64,000 nt of DNA from Desarmillaria ectypa (taxonomy: Eukaryota > Basidiomycota > Agaricomycetes > Agaricales > Physalacriaceae). The notes under the pieces were generated by a model. It ran no database searches and had not been told where the DNA came from. It worked only from the letters and a program-made list of their open reading frames with translations. Position numbers and translations under genes: made by a program. Below, one piece after another: positions 33,700-45,640 of the stretch. The DNA is taken from positions 186,001 through 250,000 of the forward strand of contig JAUDYN010000003.1 of the NCBI GenBank assembly GCA_030407005.1. The letters run 5' to 3'. Numbering within the stretch: the stretch's first letter is position 1; every line of letters starts with the position of its first letter.

Positions 33700-36600
33700 T
33701 TAATAATAGCAATCTTAGAGGCACCGTAATGGGCTAACACATCCAAGCTCGGTCACTATACTCATCCGCGACTGGGCCAAGCAAGGTTTCCTTCAGAATC
33801 AGTATGAGCTGATACTGATCTGACTTCCAATTGTTTTGACTGATACACCGGTGTTTACCTAGCGCCTCAAGCATCCCAATGATGCGCCTGTCCGGGATAA
33901 CTTTCATGACGAGATTAGTCACAAAACAGCACCGCCATAGCGAGAAGCCCACCTAGGATATATTTATATCTACGAGCACCAGAAATGACAGTGCATAAGC
34001 GATGACAGAATATCGCTGACAGCCAGTCAAAAACAATGTGGTGACTGATGCTGGGAGCAGCTCTACGTGCTTAACTTTCTGAGAAAAGCCTAAATGAGTT
34101 CACTAGTCCATCTAGAACGGTGCAGGTCACGAAGGCGACCCACACATATGTGAAAGGGGGTAAAGATAACGAAAATCCGTATAACGGGACGCGCTCGTGT
34201 GCTTCACTGCAACATTTAGAAGTACTTGTTTGATGTTAGAATAGGGTGTACCCGAGGATTGCCTGAGTCTAGAATTATGGCTGTTCAGTGAATCCCATTC
34301 ACATTCCCGAGACGATAGCCGGAAAACTTCGTCATCAATGAATGTCAACCCGACGGTTGGCTGTCGAGGCGTGCTGTGTTGCGACATAGGGATAGAAGGA
34401 TGGGGAGATCCGCCTGTAGGTTGAGTCGATGGTAATAGATATCATAGGAGCTATAATGCAATTACATTTATCCTTGCTTCTGGTGAGCCTGAAGATACCG
34501 CGCCGTGGTGTAATGCCGGAGATCATTAACGAATGATGTCCTCCCGAAGTTGCAGTAGGCACACAACATCAGTCTTGATACAATGATCTCTTGAATGCGC
34601 TCCAGACCTTTTCGTTCCGGAAAAGACGGGCGAGTAGTAGGCCGCCGACTATGACCATAGATACGGAAGTGGGCCAATGATGTTACACAGACAAAACATT
34701 AGTTGGGGAAATTATGAGCGTGTATTGCGATGCAAGGCCGAAAGGAGAGACGGTGTAACCGATAGCATTGGAAAGAATTAGCGCCGGGATTCATGTAAGT
34801 ATTGAAATATTACAACGGCGAAACAAGCTCACCAGTAACCTTTAGTGAGGTAGTTCAAGCGCCACCAGCGACCGGAAATCATGCCCTTGAACATACTTCG
34901 AGTGGCATGCGTTTACCTTCCAGATGAAGAGGGTAAATGTTTCAAGTCGATTAACTTGCTGAGTGATTGTAACACCAGCCCCACTTTGGCTTCTCGAGAT
35001 TGGTGATGCCTTCCATGGTGCCACCGATAGTCTGACTGGGCGGACCAGGTGGCATGTAGATGCCTTAACAGGTAGCCCTCATCATCTCTTTCTACCACTG
35101 CTTTCTTCCCTCATTTCCCAACGGTCGGCTCACCGTGCTTTCCAGAAGTTATAACATATTCTACTTTTCAATCGCGATATGCTGCCAAGAACGTCTTGTA
35201 TTGTTCAGGTTGTCAAAAAGGATATGAGAGGTTGGGGGAGGGGTATCGAGAGTAGCGCCAAGGGCGCGTATAACCCGGCATCGGCATCCAACGGGAAGCT
35301 TGACGCCCTGCATATTTCCCTTCAGAGTCGGTGAATAAGCAGAGAGAAAAGCGCCGATGATGCCGCCTTACACAACGGCAGTGCAACAATTTGAAGCCAG
35401 TTCGCAACCGTTATCTCTAGCCACAAGAATCGAGCCTGTAAGCCGTTGCCTCTTCACATGACGGGAGAAGCGTCATCGAAAAGGCTAGAAGAAAAGCATG
35501 TTTCTAGCTGAGGCTGAAAGTCTTGGACGGAATCAGAACTCTTCGAGCTCAAGCTCGGTAGTAGTTGGGAGAAAGGGAGAACGTAGTGTTGGAACACGAA
35601 AGCTGGGGGTGTCAAAGGAGTAAGATGAGTAGACGAGGGGATAGCTGCATGAAGAGGAGATCCCGTCGTATTCTATCAAGGAAATGAAGGGAATGACGTG
35701 ATTACTGTCTCAGCAATTATATGGCAAGTAACCAGGCTGCGGAGATCAATAGCTGGGGAAACGTAGGCATATATATTATTGCCTTCGATGAGGAGTAACC
35801 GTAACGTTATTGCGAAACACATTCGGAAGGCATTCAATGTTCAAGAAGTGGGTTCTGATGCCAGTGTTCCTCGAGTTCATGATCGACTACGATATCGACG
35901 GTCCATCTATGGTTACAGTGTTAATGATATAGCCCTGAAATATAAACGTAAGTCTCGGGAGCACCGCGAGCTTGTAGAGCAAGGGAGCGGTGAAGTGTTG
36001 ATACGCGTTGGTGAGTGTTTGGATCATCGCGATGCCGTCAATATTTTCAAGGAACACTCGTCCACTTTCGATCGGCTGAATCCGAACTCTTTGAATTGCT
36101 ACAAATTCGGAGTTTTGAATAACTTTGTGCCACCGTTACCACCGTCAATACCCATCCCGCATATTTCGACTGAATAGAGACATACCTAGTCACACAATAC
36201 CAGTGCAAAATATTGCCAGCCCTTCCCGCAATCCTATAACTACAATATTTGAAGCTAATACTTCTTCGTGTACGATTAATAGACTAACGTCGCGTATATA
36301 CTCAACAGAGTAAGGTAGCGGTCATGCTGTGGCAAGACGGTTACGTCTACCCCGCGTCTTGACCAATAGCCCCCATGACCATCGCGTTCTATTACCCCAG
36401 TGTCTCCATATGTCCTTCATTTTAGCGGCACAGCTGCCACGAGGCCTATGATTTGACACGGAATGTACCAGCACACACCGTATGGATTCCCTGATATATT
36501 ACCATGAAGAACCGAAGGACAGCCCAAATTTGAACGGTACGCGTCTTCCAGCAAAGCTATCCTGCTTTCGTTTCGAGGACGGCTAGCGATTTCCGCATAT

Positions 36601-36931
36601 CAATTTCTCTGTGTATTGGGATCCGAGGATGGGCCAGGGGCGTGGCCTGTGGTAGAACACGAGGCAGTGGCGAGTTCGCCGTCCTTGCACCGGATTGGAT
36701 ATCAATTGGGGTGCATTACCGAAAGAGAGGGTTTGGGTCCCAACGGGTTCTAGTCTCAACGGAACTCCTCGATGTCAACCATTATCAACATTGCCAACAT
36801 TGGATAAGGTACAGCACGCTTTCTCACTCCTACCACCACTACCAAGTCTCCCTTTGGACTGCTATCCTCCTTCAACGTGAATCTTTATTTTTCGTTTACA
36901 TTGGACGGTATTAAACCAGGATATCTGCAGA
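33700..36931. other. Gene-poor 3.2 kb region
   Basis: The largest apparently empty stretch. Plus-strand frame 35779-36177 (132 codons, MPSMRSNRNVIAKHIRKAFN to the end PPSIPIPHISTE) is open and basic but unrecognised. Minus-strand frames at 33734-33952, 34127-34680 and 34842-35098 do not join into a convincing gene. No terminal inverted repeats, reverse-transcriptase or transposase motifs were seen. A real but lineage-specific gene may be hidden here. Confidence 0.4.
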
Positions 36932-38083
36932 ATGCCTACAGGATTCAACTCACCTGCCGCCGCCGTCGCCGCCTCTAGGAGCCAGTCGAAGATACCGATC
37001 AAGCTCGCGTTCAAACACAACTCGCCTTTGCAGAGGAGATCTGCAACGCCTGAATCTCCTGGGCTTAGGTCGCTGGTGTTGGTGGAGAAGTACCATGGAT
37101 CGCAGCCGTCGTCGCTGCAATCAACGCCCAACGCAAAGCCTCTACCAACGTCCAAAGCAAAGCCTCGACCAGCGCTCGGTCGTGACGGACCACTTGCAAA
37201 GGAGCCTACGAAGAAGCCCATGTTCAAAGTGACAGCAATCCGGGATACAGAGCGCGTAACATCACCACGACTGGTGCCCAAGAGGCCCAAGACGTCGGGA
37301 AAGGAGAATTCAGAGCGACGACGTGACGTACAGGGTCATGTTTCTCATCCCACTATACCGGCATCAGTCCATCGTCCATTCAAGATATCTATCCCACGCT
37401 CATTCTCCTCCAACACAAGAATTCCCGTCCGCAAGCACCCTAAACGAGAGTCTGTCACGAGGATCAAGTCGAGACCCGCATCTCTTCGTCTCACCCCCTC
37501 CAGAACTCTTCGTACATCTCTTTCCCTCTATTCTGCTTTATCATCCCCATCCCCAAGAACCCCGATGTCGCCTTTAACATACACCGACGATGTTGTCATT
37601 CAAACCCACGACGACTCGGGCCTTCTTTTGTCGTCGATGTCTATGAATCAACTCAGCACCAAGTCAGAATCCGAGTGGGTTGATGAAGATGAAGTCGTTG
37701 ACAAGAAACCCGTTGAGGAGGCTTCCCCGATGAAGGTACCACCAACTCCAGAGGCGAAGCCTCTCCGTACTCCAGACGTGATGACTCCTACCGCACCAGA
37801 GGCGAAATTACAGAATACTCCAGAGTCAAAGGTCAAAGTTTCGCCAGCAGCGAAGCAGCAGTCTCCCTCTGCGAAACCTGGCACCTTCCCTCGCGCCTTC
37901 ATCGTCGGTAGACTCAGCAGCACATCAAGCCCCGTTTCCCGCAGACGCAGAGCGATCATACCGCCATTGCTCGATTCCCAAGCCGGTTCTGCGAATGCTC
38001 AAATTCGTATGGAACTCGAGTCATTGCGGGCTCGCAAGAAGGTCCAGGAGGGCGTGACGGAGTTGAGCGATAAGAAACTTTGA
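36932..38083 (+). CDS. Disordered SP/TP-rich basic protein with a KEN-box-like motif
   Basis: A single uninterrupted 383-codon frame, unusual among its intron-rich neighbours. It encodes a protein dominated by Ser, Pro, Lys and Arg with more than ten SP/TP sites (SPLQRR, TPESPG, TPSRTLR, SPSPRTPMSPL, TPEAKP, TPDVMTPTAPEAK). A possible APC/C degron KEN lies in KTSGKENSERRR near residue 126. The C-terminus (SANAQIRMELESLRARKKVQ) looks like a short coiled coil. No enzymatic domain, signal peptide or membrane segment is seen. The combination suggests a mitotic substrate of CDK and APC/C or a microtubule-associated protein, but that is inference. The start codon is the first ATG of the frame and is followed by an Ala-rich stretch. 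Confidence 0.7.
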   Translation: MPTGFNSPAAAVAASRSQSKIPIKLAFKHNSPLQRRSATPESPGLRSLVLVEKYHGSQPSSLQSTPNAKPLPTSKAKPRPALGRDGPLAKEPTKKPMFKVTAIRDTERVTSPRLVPKRPKTSGKENSERRRDVQGHVSHPTIPASVHRPFKISIPRSFSSNTRIPVRKHPKRESVTRIKSRPASLRLTPSRTLRTSLSLYSALSSPSPRTPMSPLTYTDDVVIQTHDDSGLLLSSMSMNQLSTKSESEWVDEDEVVDKKPVEEASPMKVPPTPEAKPLRTPDVMTPTAPEAKLQNTPESKVKVSPAAKQQSPSAKPGTFPRAFIVGRLSSTSSPVSRRRRAIIPPLLDSQAGSANAQIRMELESLRARKKVQEGVTELSDKKL

Positions 38084-38580
38084 CTTTTGTTACAGTGCCC
38101 AGGTAAACGTGGTAAATGATGGGTCAATTGTCGTTGAACTTGTGTACACATAAATCATGCTTGAGTTGGATATTGCAGAAATGTATTACCACCCCTTCGT
38201 CGTCCTTGGTCGCGTTGCACGCTATGAACTTGCACCTCAGCCCCCAAATGCTCTGCACTTTCACTGTAATCCCCAATCAAGACTGAATTGTTGTCGATAT
38301 TCACAACAGTAAGGTATTTTATGACTGTTCTACGTCAGGTTAGGTTATTGAGCTTGCCCTACAATAACGTACTTACCATCAATGACGCATACTTATGATG
38401 GCAACGTACGGACCAATTCTGCTTCCGCCTTTTCGTCCTATTCTACCTCCGCTCGTATAAATACTCGCCTTCTTACGCTAGAATCCCCATTCTTCCCTTT
38501 TCTCTCTGCCATCAAGTAGACATATACCACCCTCTCTTCTCAATACGCTCGTCGTTAACGTATACGCCGCTCCTCGTGAA
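38084..38580. other. Intergenic region
   Basis: About 0.5 kb between the disordered-protein gene and the 3' end of the broken kinase-like gene. AT-rich, no gene seen. Confidence 0.4.
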
Positions 38581-39815
38581 TTTAGTGTTTTATATCCCTG
38601 CAGGACAATCTTCCAGTTATTTTCCAATACCAGCCCCACTTCACTGGCCGATAGACGATCAGCGACATCGAATGCAACACATTTTTCGCTAGCTTGCGAT
38701 ACCAATCTGGTGCAGTCCCATTTCCTTCCACCCATCCAAGCTTTGGTGATGCAGTAACATACTTACGACAGAAATCAGAAATCTCCTTCGACAATGCCCA
38801 CAGCATGAGCCCCAGAGTGAAGATGTCGCGCACAGCTGTCATCTCCAGCGGCCAACTTGTTGAATGAAGTTCTGGACATCCATACTCTGTGTGACCGCGC
38901 CCGGTATCGATGTCAATCAGTTGAATGCACCACCTATCACGCCCCAGGACAACGTTTTGCAACTTCAGATATCTCCTGAGTACGAGGCGCTACTATGTAG
39001 TGCAACAACCCCACAAACGATCTGGTATGCCCACATAAGCTTCAGAGACCAGTCTGGTGATGTACACAACGGAGATCTTCTGGGTATATGTGATCAGCAC
39101 TAGAGGCTGGTGTTGAGTCCGTAGAGCCATCGTCGCGCAATCGGCTGATCATGTCATAAAGGCTGCCGGCAGGGCAATACAGCATCATACAGCCTAAAAA
39201 CGGGTTCGAATCCAGCTCAGTGGAAGTAACAATGAATTCAGGTTTGATTATGGACGGGGAATCCTGTTGAGCCAGCAGCAAAGCCTGGTTCAACAACCAA
39301 CTCATATCCGGATTTGGGTCTAATAGAGCACGTAGCTCACGAAGGGTTGGGTGATCGTATCCATGCGCACAAGATCGGATATGATGACGCGAGGAATGGC
39401 TAGATGACTCGGGATTGGAATCCACGGTGTTTTTCCAGCGCTGTCGAGTGACAGCACCGGCCTGCTACCATCGACTATTTTGAAAGAGAAACGATTGAGA
39501 TAGGAGGGAAAGGGAAGATGACTGGATAGATGAGGGCGGAAGAAAGGATTCATCCCAGATAGCAATATTTTCCAAGTACGCGTGTGAATCGTCGTTAAGT
39601 GCATAAGTGACGCTGACCACAAATCCTGAGTGGAAACGGCCCTTTCCCGCCATGTATGTAGTGGTTCCTCCGTCAGGCTCGTCTGCGTCATTGTAGAAGA
39701 TTTCCTGCCTGACGAAGCGAAGACCGTCACAGTCCATATAATGAGCAGGTCCACGAGTAGAATCGTGCTTGCTGTGGATGTTGTCAAGTCCTACGTCCAG
39801 GATCCCAGTGAGCAT
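38581..39815 (-). pseudogene. Broken protein-kinase-like gene
   Basis: Kinase-fold landmarks appear in order on the minus strand: a hinge (GCMMLYCPAGSLYDMI), helix E (WSLKLMWAYQIVCGVVALH), a catalytic-loop-like YSGDI / KLQNVVL, a degenerate DFG region (QLIDIDTGRG), the P+1 and APE-like YGCPE, helix F (AVRDIFTLGLMLWAL) and a C-lobe KCVAFDVADRLSASEV. One 47 nt GT-AG intron (near 39060-39110) fits. Three breaks do not fit introns: an in-frame TAG at about 39465, a two-base frame change inside the catalytic loop near 38963-38976, and a one-base loss in an A-run near 38682-38686. It looks like a decaying member of the expanded basidiomycete kinase families. Sequencing errors or an unusual splicing pattern remain possible. 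Confidence 0.6.
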
Positions 39816-40555
39816 CAGCGATGACCTAAAGATAAGTAGATGGACTCTCGCTTGGCCTCTCCAAGGCTGTGCTCGTCCGAGGGGAACATCATGATGGGGT
39901 CAATCTAAGCGCAGGACCCATCAGTACGCGAAGAGATTTTTTGACTTTAGACGGGCAGCCTGAAAAGTCAGAAATCTTTTATAGTTACGGCCATACGACC
40001 AGGTAAGTATGTTCACAGGGAGTTATGTGTTATAACCTAGTAGTGTTCACGGGTTATCCGAGTCATTACGGAGCCTTCTCGTACCGTGGCATTCGATACT
40101 CCGGATCTACGAGCTTGAATTTCAAGGCTGATAGAAAATTTGCAATTGCTAGGAGGAGCTAAGGACTGTCGGTATGATGCTCCCCTCCGTGTTGGGTTGA
40201 TCTCCAGTTTCCTTCTCAATTAGAATACATCACTTGCCCTGCCCGGGGTGACCGCTGTAAAGAACCAGAAATCCCGGCGAAGAACCTAGAAATTATGACC
40301 GGTGACATAAATTCCAGTGCCTGCATTTTTGAAATCCATCAGTGTGGTTCCAAATCGACATTACTCGTCGAATCAAACCTTACGGCTACCTTGGTCATTT
40401 CGTACATCATTAAACTCCTTCCGGCCTTCTGAGACCTTAACAGTGAAGCACCCAGAGAAATGGGTGTCCTGCAGCATCAAGTACCGAGAATCGATATGCA
40501 GGCGTGCATATTTGCTTACTTGGAAATCGACGTCTTCCAAATGAACGTTCTGCTA
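39816..40555. other. Intergenic region downstream of SKI3
   Basis: About 0.7 kb. Plus-strand frame 40317-40544 is short and unrecognised. No other feature is visible. Confidence 0.4.
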
Positions 40556-43500
40556 TCATTCTAGAACTGATCGTACATAAACCAATGTCAGCCACTTTTC
40601 CCTATCCCACGGTTCCAATAGCAAGGCCTTTTGAGCTTCTCGCAAGGCGAGTTCCCCTGCACCAGACATCGAAAGCGCAATGGCTCTCAATCCTATCTCG
40701 TTCCGCCGAACGTCGAGCGTTGACGTTGACGGTCCCGCAATGAGAGGGAGGACACTTTCATACAAGCCCCGCTGCATCGTCAATTTCGCAAGATCAATCC
40801 TTGCTTCTGGTCTCGAGGGCTCAGAAATGATAGCCTGTTGTGCTAGTGACATCACTTTGGCGTCCTCTCCCTGTAAGTTACGATATATGAACGGAGTACC
40901 GTGAAATGTTAGAGCGGACATACCAGCCCTTCGTGATGCTTCATAAGCAAATAGTCTACATCTTTCCCAGGGTCCATGTTCGCCCGCTGCTCCCGAGGCA
41001 AGGCCAGAATCTCCGACAGGGCTGCATCAATGAGGTTGTCATCGTCAGTCAGGATGCCCATTGCAGCGAGGGCATTGATAGCAGCAAGGTTTTCAGGGTC
41101 TTTTGTTATACTAGTAGGGTAATTAAAGCCGATCCAGTCCAGCGTACCAATATACGAAGAACATACCACTGAAGGAGCATATTCTTGGCCTCGTCTCTGG
41201 AAGTTTTATCTCCGAGAGCCCACATCGTCTTGGCCATAAGAACACTGACATGCCCAGTCAATATCAGATCATCCCCCGCGCTCGTAAGTGCGTTTTCAAA
41301 TGCGCTTAAAACATTATCTACCTCAGAACCCTGTTTCGACTGAGCCAAGCCTAAGCCAAAATGAGCTTGAGTACGGAGGATCCTCGTTTCCGGGTCATCC
41401 GTTTCGGGAAGTAAACCTATCACGATCTCGAAGGCTTCGGCAGCGCCTGCGTAATCCCCGGTGCTGTTCCTCATGCGTCCCATGTTAGACTGAGCTATGA
41501 CATACTGGCGTTCGATTTCGGGAGACTCAGTTTCTTCATAGGCAGTCTCGAGTATGGTTATGGCGTCAGTCAGCAGCGATAGAGCTGTATCGAGGTGCCC
41601 GAGTGTTTCATGTACCAGACTTGACAGGTGAAGCCCAGGCGCTGACGATGGATTGAGGGAAAGATAGCGCGATAGAAGGGATAATGACGGGAGTAGAGAT
41701 TCAGGCGATGCAGATGCAGATATCTTGTTTAGCGCGAAGGAACGAGCGGAAAATTCGAAGTCGGCAGCCGGCTGTTTCAACATAAGGTCAGAGACGAAGG
41801 GGGGGTCACCTTCAGGACTTACCACGGAAGATGCTAATCCTACTGCATGCTCCAAAAGGGCTCTGGCATCACTTTCGTGGCCATTGGCAGTGGCTACCAG
41901 GGCCTGGCCGACCCAAGCCAGCGTATAATCAGGGTCTAGAGTTTGAGCTCTATACAGAGCTTCATTCGCAAGTTCAACATCATTATGGTACAAGTAGAGC
42001 AATCCAAGATTGGTCCATGTGGCGGTATTCTGCGACAAGTGAGCGTCAAGACCGTAGGATAGAAAGACGACATACTTTGGAATCAACCTCCAAGGCACGA
42101 ATATATGCATGCTGGGCAGATTTCGCTTGGGTCAAGAAATACGCGTTCCCAAGGGCAGTCCAATATTCTTCGTTCAATGGACATTGTCGAAGAGCGGATC
42201 CTAAAAACTCGATCCTCTTCTTCTCGACCTCTCTGGATTTTTCCTCATCCGTCATTTGAGAAGCGTAGAATCCAATTGCCATCCCAAGGTCGAACCATGC
42301 GCTACCTATTGCTTGGGGTTCCGACGAAGCAACGGATAATCTAAGATCATAAGCCACGATAGCATTCTGCAACATGACGGATCCAGTCAGAGGTGTCGAG
42401 TGGTCGGGCAATTGAATATTAATATTTAACCCGGCAAGCCGATCGCTGGAATGTGTCGAGAGAAACGGAAAGACTGCCTCAAGGGCATGGCGGGCAGCAG
42501 ACTCGTCCACAAATATTGATCTCGTTGACAAGGAAAACATAGCGTCGGCCGCAATCTTCCACACCACGCCTCCAAACCCAGATCTTTGCTCGATTGCTGC
42601 CAGAGCAACATGAAGGGAAGCAAGGAATGACGTCTCCGCCCTCACCACATACCCGCCGGACAGTTCACTCCGACCGAGATCAAGATACGTCTGACCTAAC
42701 AACACAGACACACCTATCTCACCCGGTCGTTCTTGTAGGATTTCTGTAAATATATCTATGGCCTCCTGGAATTGACTTGTCTGGCGACGAACATCTCCGA
42801 TGAAGTAGAGCGTCATCCAATCGTCCGGATTGAGCTCCTGTGCACGTGCTAGTGCCTTCAAAGCTGCGGCGTGTCGCCCCGACCTGCTGTATGCCTCACC
42901 CAATCTTAGCCAACACACTTGATCCTCTGGTTCGGCACGCAGTGCGACTTGATAGGCATGTATAGCCAAGTCGTACTTCCGGCGGGCCTGTTTGTTTGTA
43001 AAGTTCAGAAAAGTAGGACATTCATGCTGATAGCGATGTACTGACCAACTCTACAGCCCCAACGGCTTTCCATGCCCATGCATTCATAGGCAGATACACG
43101 GTTGATGGTCCTGCTTTAGCCTCTTTGTCCAGCCCAGCGTCCGATCCGCCTTCTCCATCTATAGTTCGTCGCGCGACTGTTTCAACCAGGTCCCATTCTT
43201 GCTCTCCGGCGAATCCCACGGCCAGCCGACGTGCTGCGTACACCTCGCGAGAGTCGAGTTCAAAGGCTTTCTGGAAGCATTTTGAAGCCCGGTTCGGATC
43301 GGGCGGCATCACGTATTTTTCGTAGTAGATCCCCAGCGAGGTGAACGCTGGTGCATACATAGAATCGCGCTTGAGGGCTGTGATGAAATATTTATATGCC
43401 TCTTCCCGTTTATCGCCTGACAAAGCCGGATGAGTATGATATTAAGCCGCATAGGCGCGTTGATCACCGTTCATGTCCCAATGACAAGACCCAAGTCGCC

Positions 43501-45510
43501 ATAGGCATCTTGCGCTTTCCTCTACGTGATCGTTCAGAGTGTCCATTGTTTCAAGGACTTCCTTCAGTGCTGCCACAGCGAAATCAAAGTCACCCAGCCG
43601 ACTACGACACCATGCATGTTCCTCCTTTGCTCGCAGACCGTTATCCACGTCGTCGGGCAACATTTCGTGTACCCTAGAGAAGAGATCCCCAGCATCTTCC
43701 CATTTATTTGCTTGTTCTAGGATGTATGCGCGGCCCATCAGACAGCTGATGTTATTCGGAGATGTAGAAAGGACATCATCAATTATCGACAGAGCTCTAG
43801 TATGGTGTTTGGGGGGGAATAGATGAACCAAAGAGGTGGCTAGGATCACCTTGAAACCGAGAATGACACTATCATCTGTTAATACACAAGATGTTCGCAG
43901 AGTAGGGGAAAGTCGTACTGGGGAAGTGTCCTTCCGTGGTTGTCCTTGGCCCTCCTTGCGAGCTCCATGCCGCTTTGGGCGGCTTTTATAGCAGCAGGAT
44001 AGTCCACTTCGTGGAGGTATACATCAGCTAGAACCCGTGTGCCGAGAAGCGAATCTGCAAGTTGTGGTTGGGCATCCTAGGAACAATCAGCTGTAGTGCC
44101 AGCTGCTACTGGAAACTTACAAATATCATATCTAGCCCCGTATCTGGGTTAGCCATCTCGGCGTCTTCATCTTCCTCGTCGTCAGTGAGAGGGATTCCGT
44201 TGTAGATGAAGTATCCTTTAAGCATAGATACCAATGGGAGTGAAGGGAACAGTGTCATGTACTGTCGCAGTAAAGGATACTCATAATCATCTAAAATGCG
44301 TGAATATCAGAATTCACGGATGGTGGCTACATCTCATACCTGTAGTCTCGACATCCTTTCTTTCTAGGAACAAAAACCAAGCGAGTTCATCAGGTAGCTG
44401 CAATATGACCGCGCCGTTGATCAAGTCCTCGACTTCTTGCGAAACTTTCTTCTTTTGCTCGCTCGTGCTTGGCAGGGCATATAGATACTGCTGTTTATGC
44501 TTTAACAGTTTCGTCTCCGTTTCACGGCGGAGCTCGTCGGAGGTATTAGGATGATTAAGGATGTCGTTGTACAATGACGGAAGCTGGGTGACGGTCAGAG
44601 ACGAAATACGAGGTAAGGTGAGGATAGCCTACGCGAGATACGCTCCAGATTTCAATACCGACGTCCTTCTTGATCTGCTCTGGGGATCCAGCACCGAGTC
44701 GTGTTCGGCGCTTCTCAAACTCTCTTGTGATCTTTTCGGTTTCGTCTTTCTCCAATATGCGGACGGTTTCTTCCAGGATAGGCAGTCCGTTGTGTACTGC
44801 TTCTTGGGCTTCGAACGTGGTCGTGGATGTTGGGTTCGTAGGGTCTGGTGGAGGTAAAGTCGACAGCAGCGCATAGTGAGGTGATGTGGGTAGATAAAGC
44901 GATATCGCGTCGACGACCTGTAAACGTTGTCCGTGCTCTCGACGATTCTGAACAAACTTTTGAATCGTTTCCGCGCATTTGACCGCATCCCCGCTGTAAA
45001 CAATCAGCATTAACGCCCAGAGCAGTGATTCAGCGCGCACGACTTGGCGAAAAATCCCAATAAATGTTGTAGAGTGTCTGCATATTTATCCCATGCTTCT
45101 GTCCTTTCGTAAAACTTTGAAAGGCCCTATAACGCTTATTATAAGGTAGACGAAGGTGACGAGTGGCGGATTCCGAACCTGCCAGGCGAGCAGCTGCTCC
45201 GAATTCAACTCGATTGCTCTCCGATACGCCTATGCGAGAAAGATCAGTGCGACGGTCCAGAATGCATCTAAATTCCGAGTTACTTGCTCGCTCTTGTCGA
45301 AATCTTTAAGTTCTAGAAATGCCAGGCCAAGAAATACGGTCCTGAATGCATGTCGGCTTCAATAGAGGTATATATTGAAGGAGCCACTTACGCGTTGTAG
45401 TTGTCCGGCTCAAACTCCAGCACCTTTTCAGCGCTATCTCTCGCGGCAGCAAAGTCCTTTTTTGCAATAAAGTCCCTGGCAGCCTTGAGCTTGAGCTTTG
45501 CAAAGGACAT
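40556..45510 (-). CDS. SKI3: SKI3, TPR scaffold of the Superkiller complex
   Basis: Ski3 (TTC37 in animals) is the tetratricopeptide scaffold that joins the Ski2 helicase and Ski8 WD40 subunits. The complex feeds mRNA into the cytoplasmic exosome for 3'-5' decay. The first exon begins MSFAKLKLKAARDFIAKKDF with AARDSAEKVLEFEPDNYNA, the usual N-terminal TPR. The next exons read FLGLAFLELKDFDKSEQ, then AYRRAIELNSEQLLAWQ and GLSKFYERTEAWDKYADTLQ. TPR-type helices continue to the end (CLRLGEAYSRSGRHAAALK near 42850-42900, NTATWTNLGLLYLYHNDVEL near 42000). The stop is after YVRSVLE. Roughly 1,350-1,400 residues in about 15 exons, within the fungal range. No disabling lesion was seen. It shares a 130 bp promoter with the DHHC gene. 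Confidence 0.85.
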
Positions 45511-45640
45511 GGTGCTGTAAAGGAAAGTGAGTGGCTCCTTTTGGTAACCCTTGTACTATCTTATCCTTTCACTCTCATGACCTTCAGCTTCGCGGCATCC
45601 TGGACGAATATCTAACGCCCTCTCACGTTCTCTAATCATA
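45511..45640. promoter_or_regulatory. Compact divergent promoter of SKI3 and the DHHC acyltransferase
   Basis: Only 130 bp separate the two start codons. The stretch is rich in T/C on the plus strand (TATCTTATCCTTTCACTCTC). No TATA box is seen. Confidence 0.5.

Noticed and set aside
35779..36177. 132-codon plus-strand frame as a gene.
   Set aside because: Open but without family resemblance, splice-linked continuation or clear promoter context; mentioned only in the description of the gap.
39195..39225. A tRNA-like B-box (ggttcgaatcc).
   Set aside because: No matching A-box, acceptor stem or cloverleaf around it; it falls in the coding text of the kinase-like gene (ELDSNPFLG).
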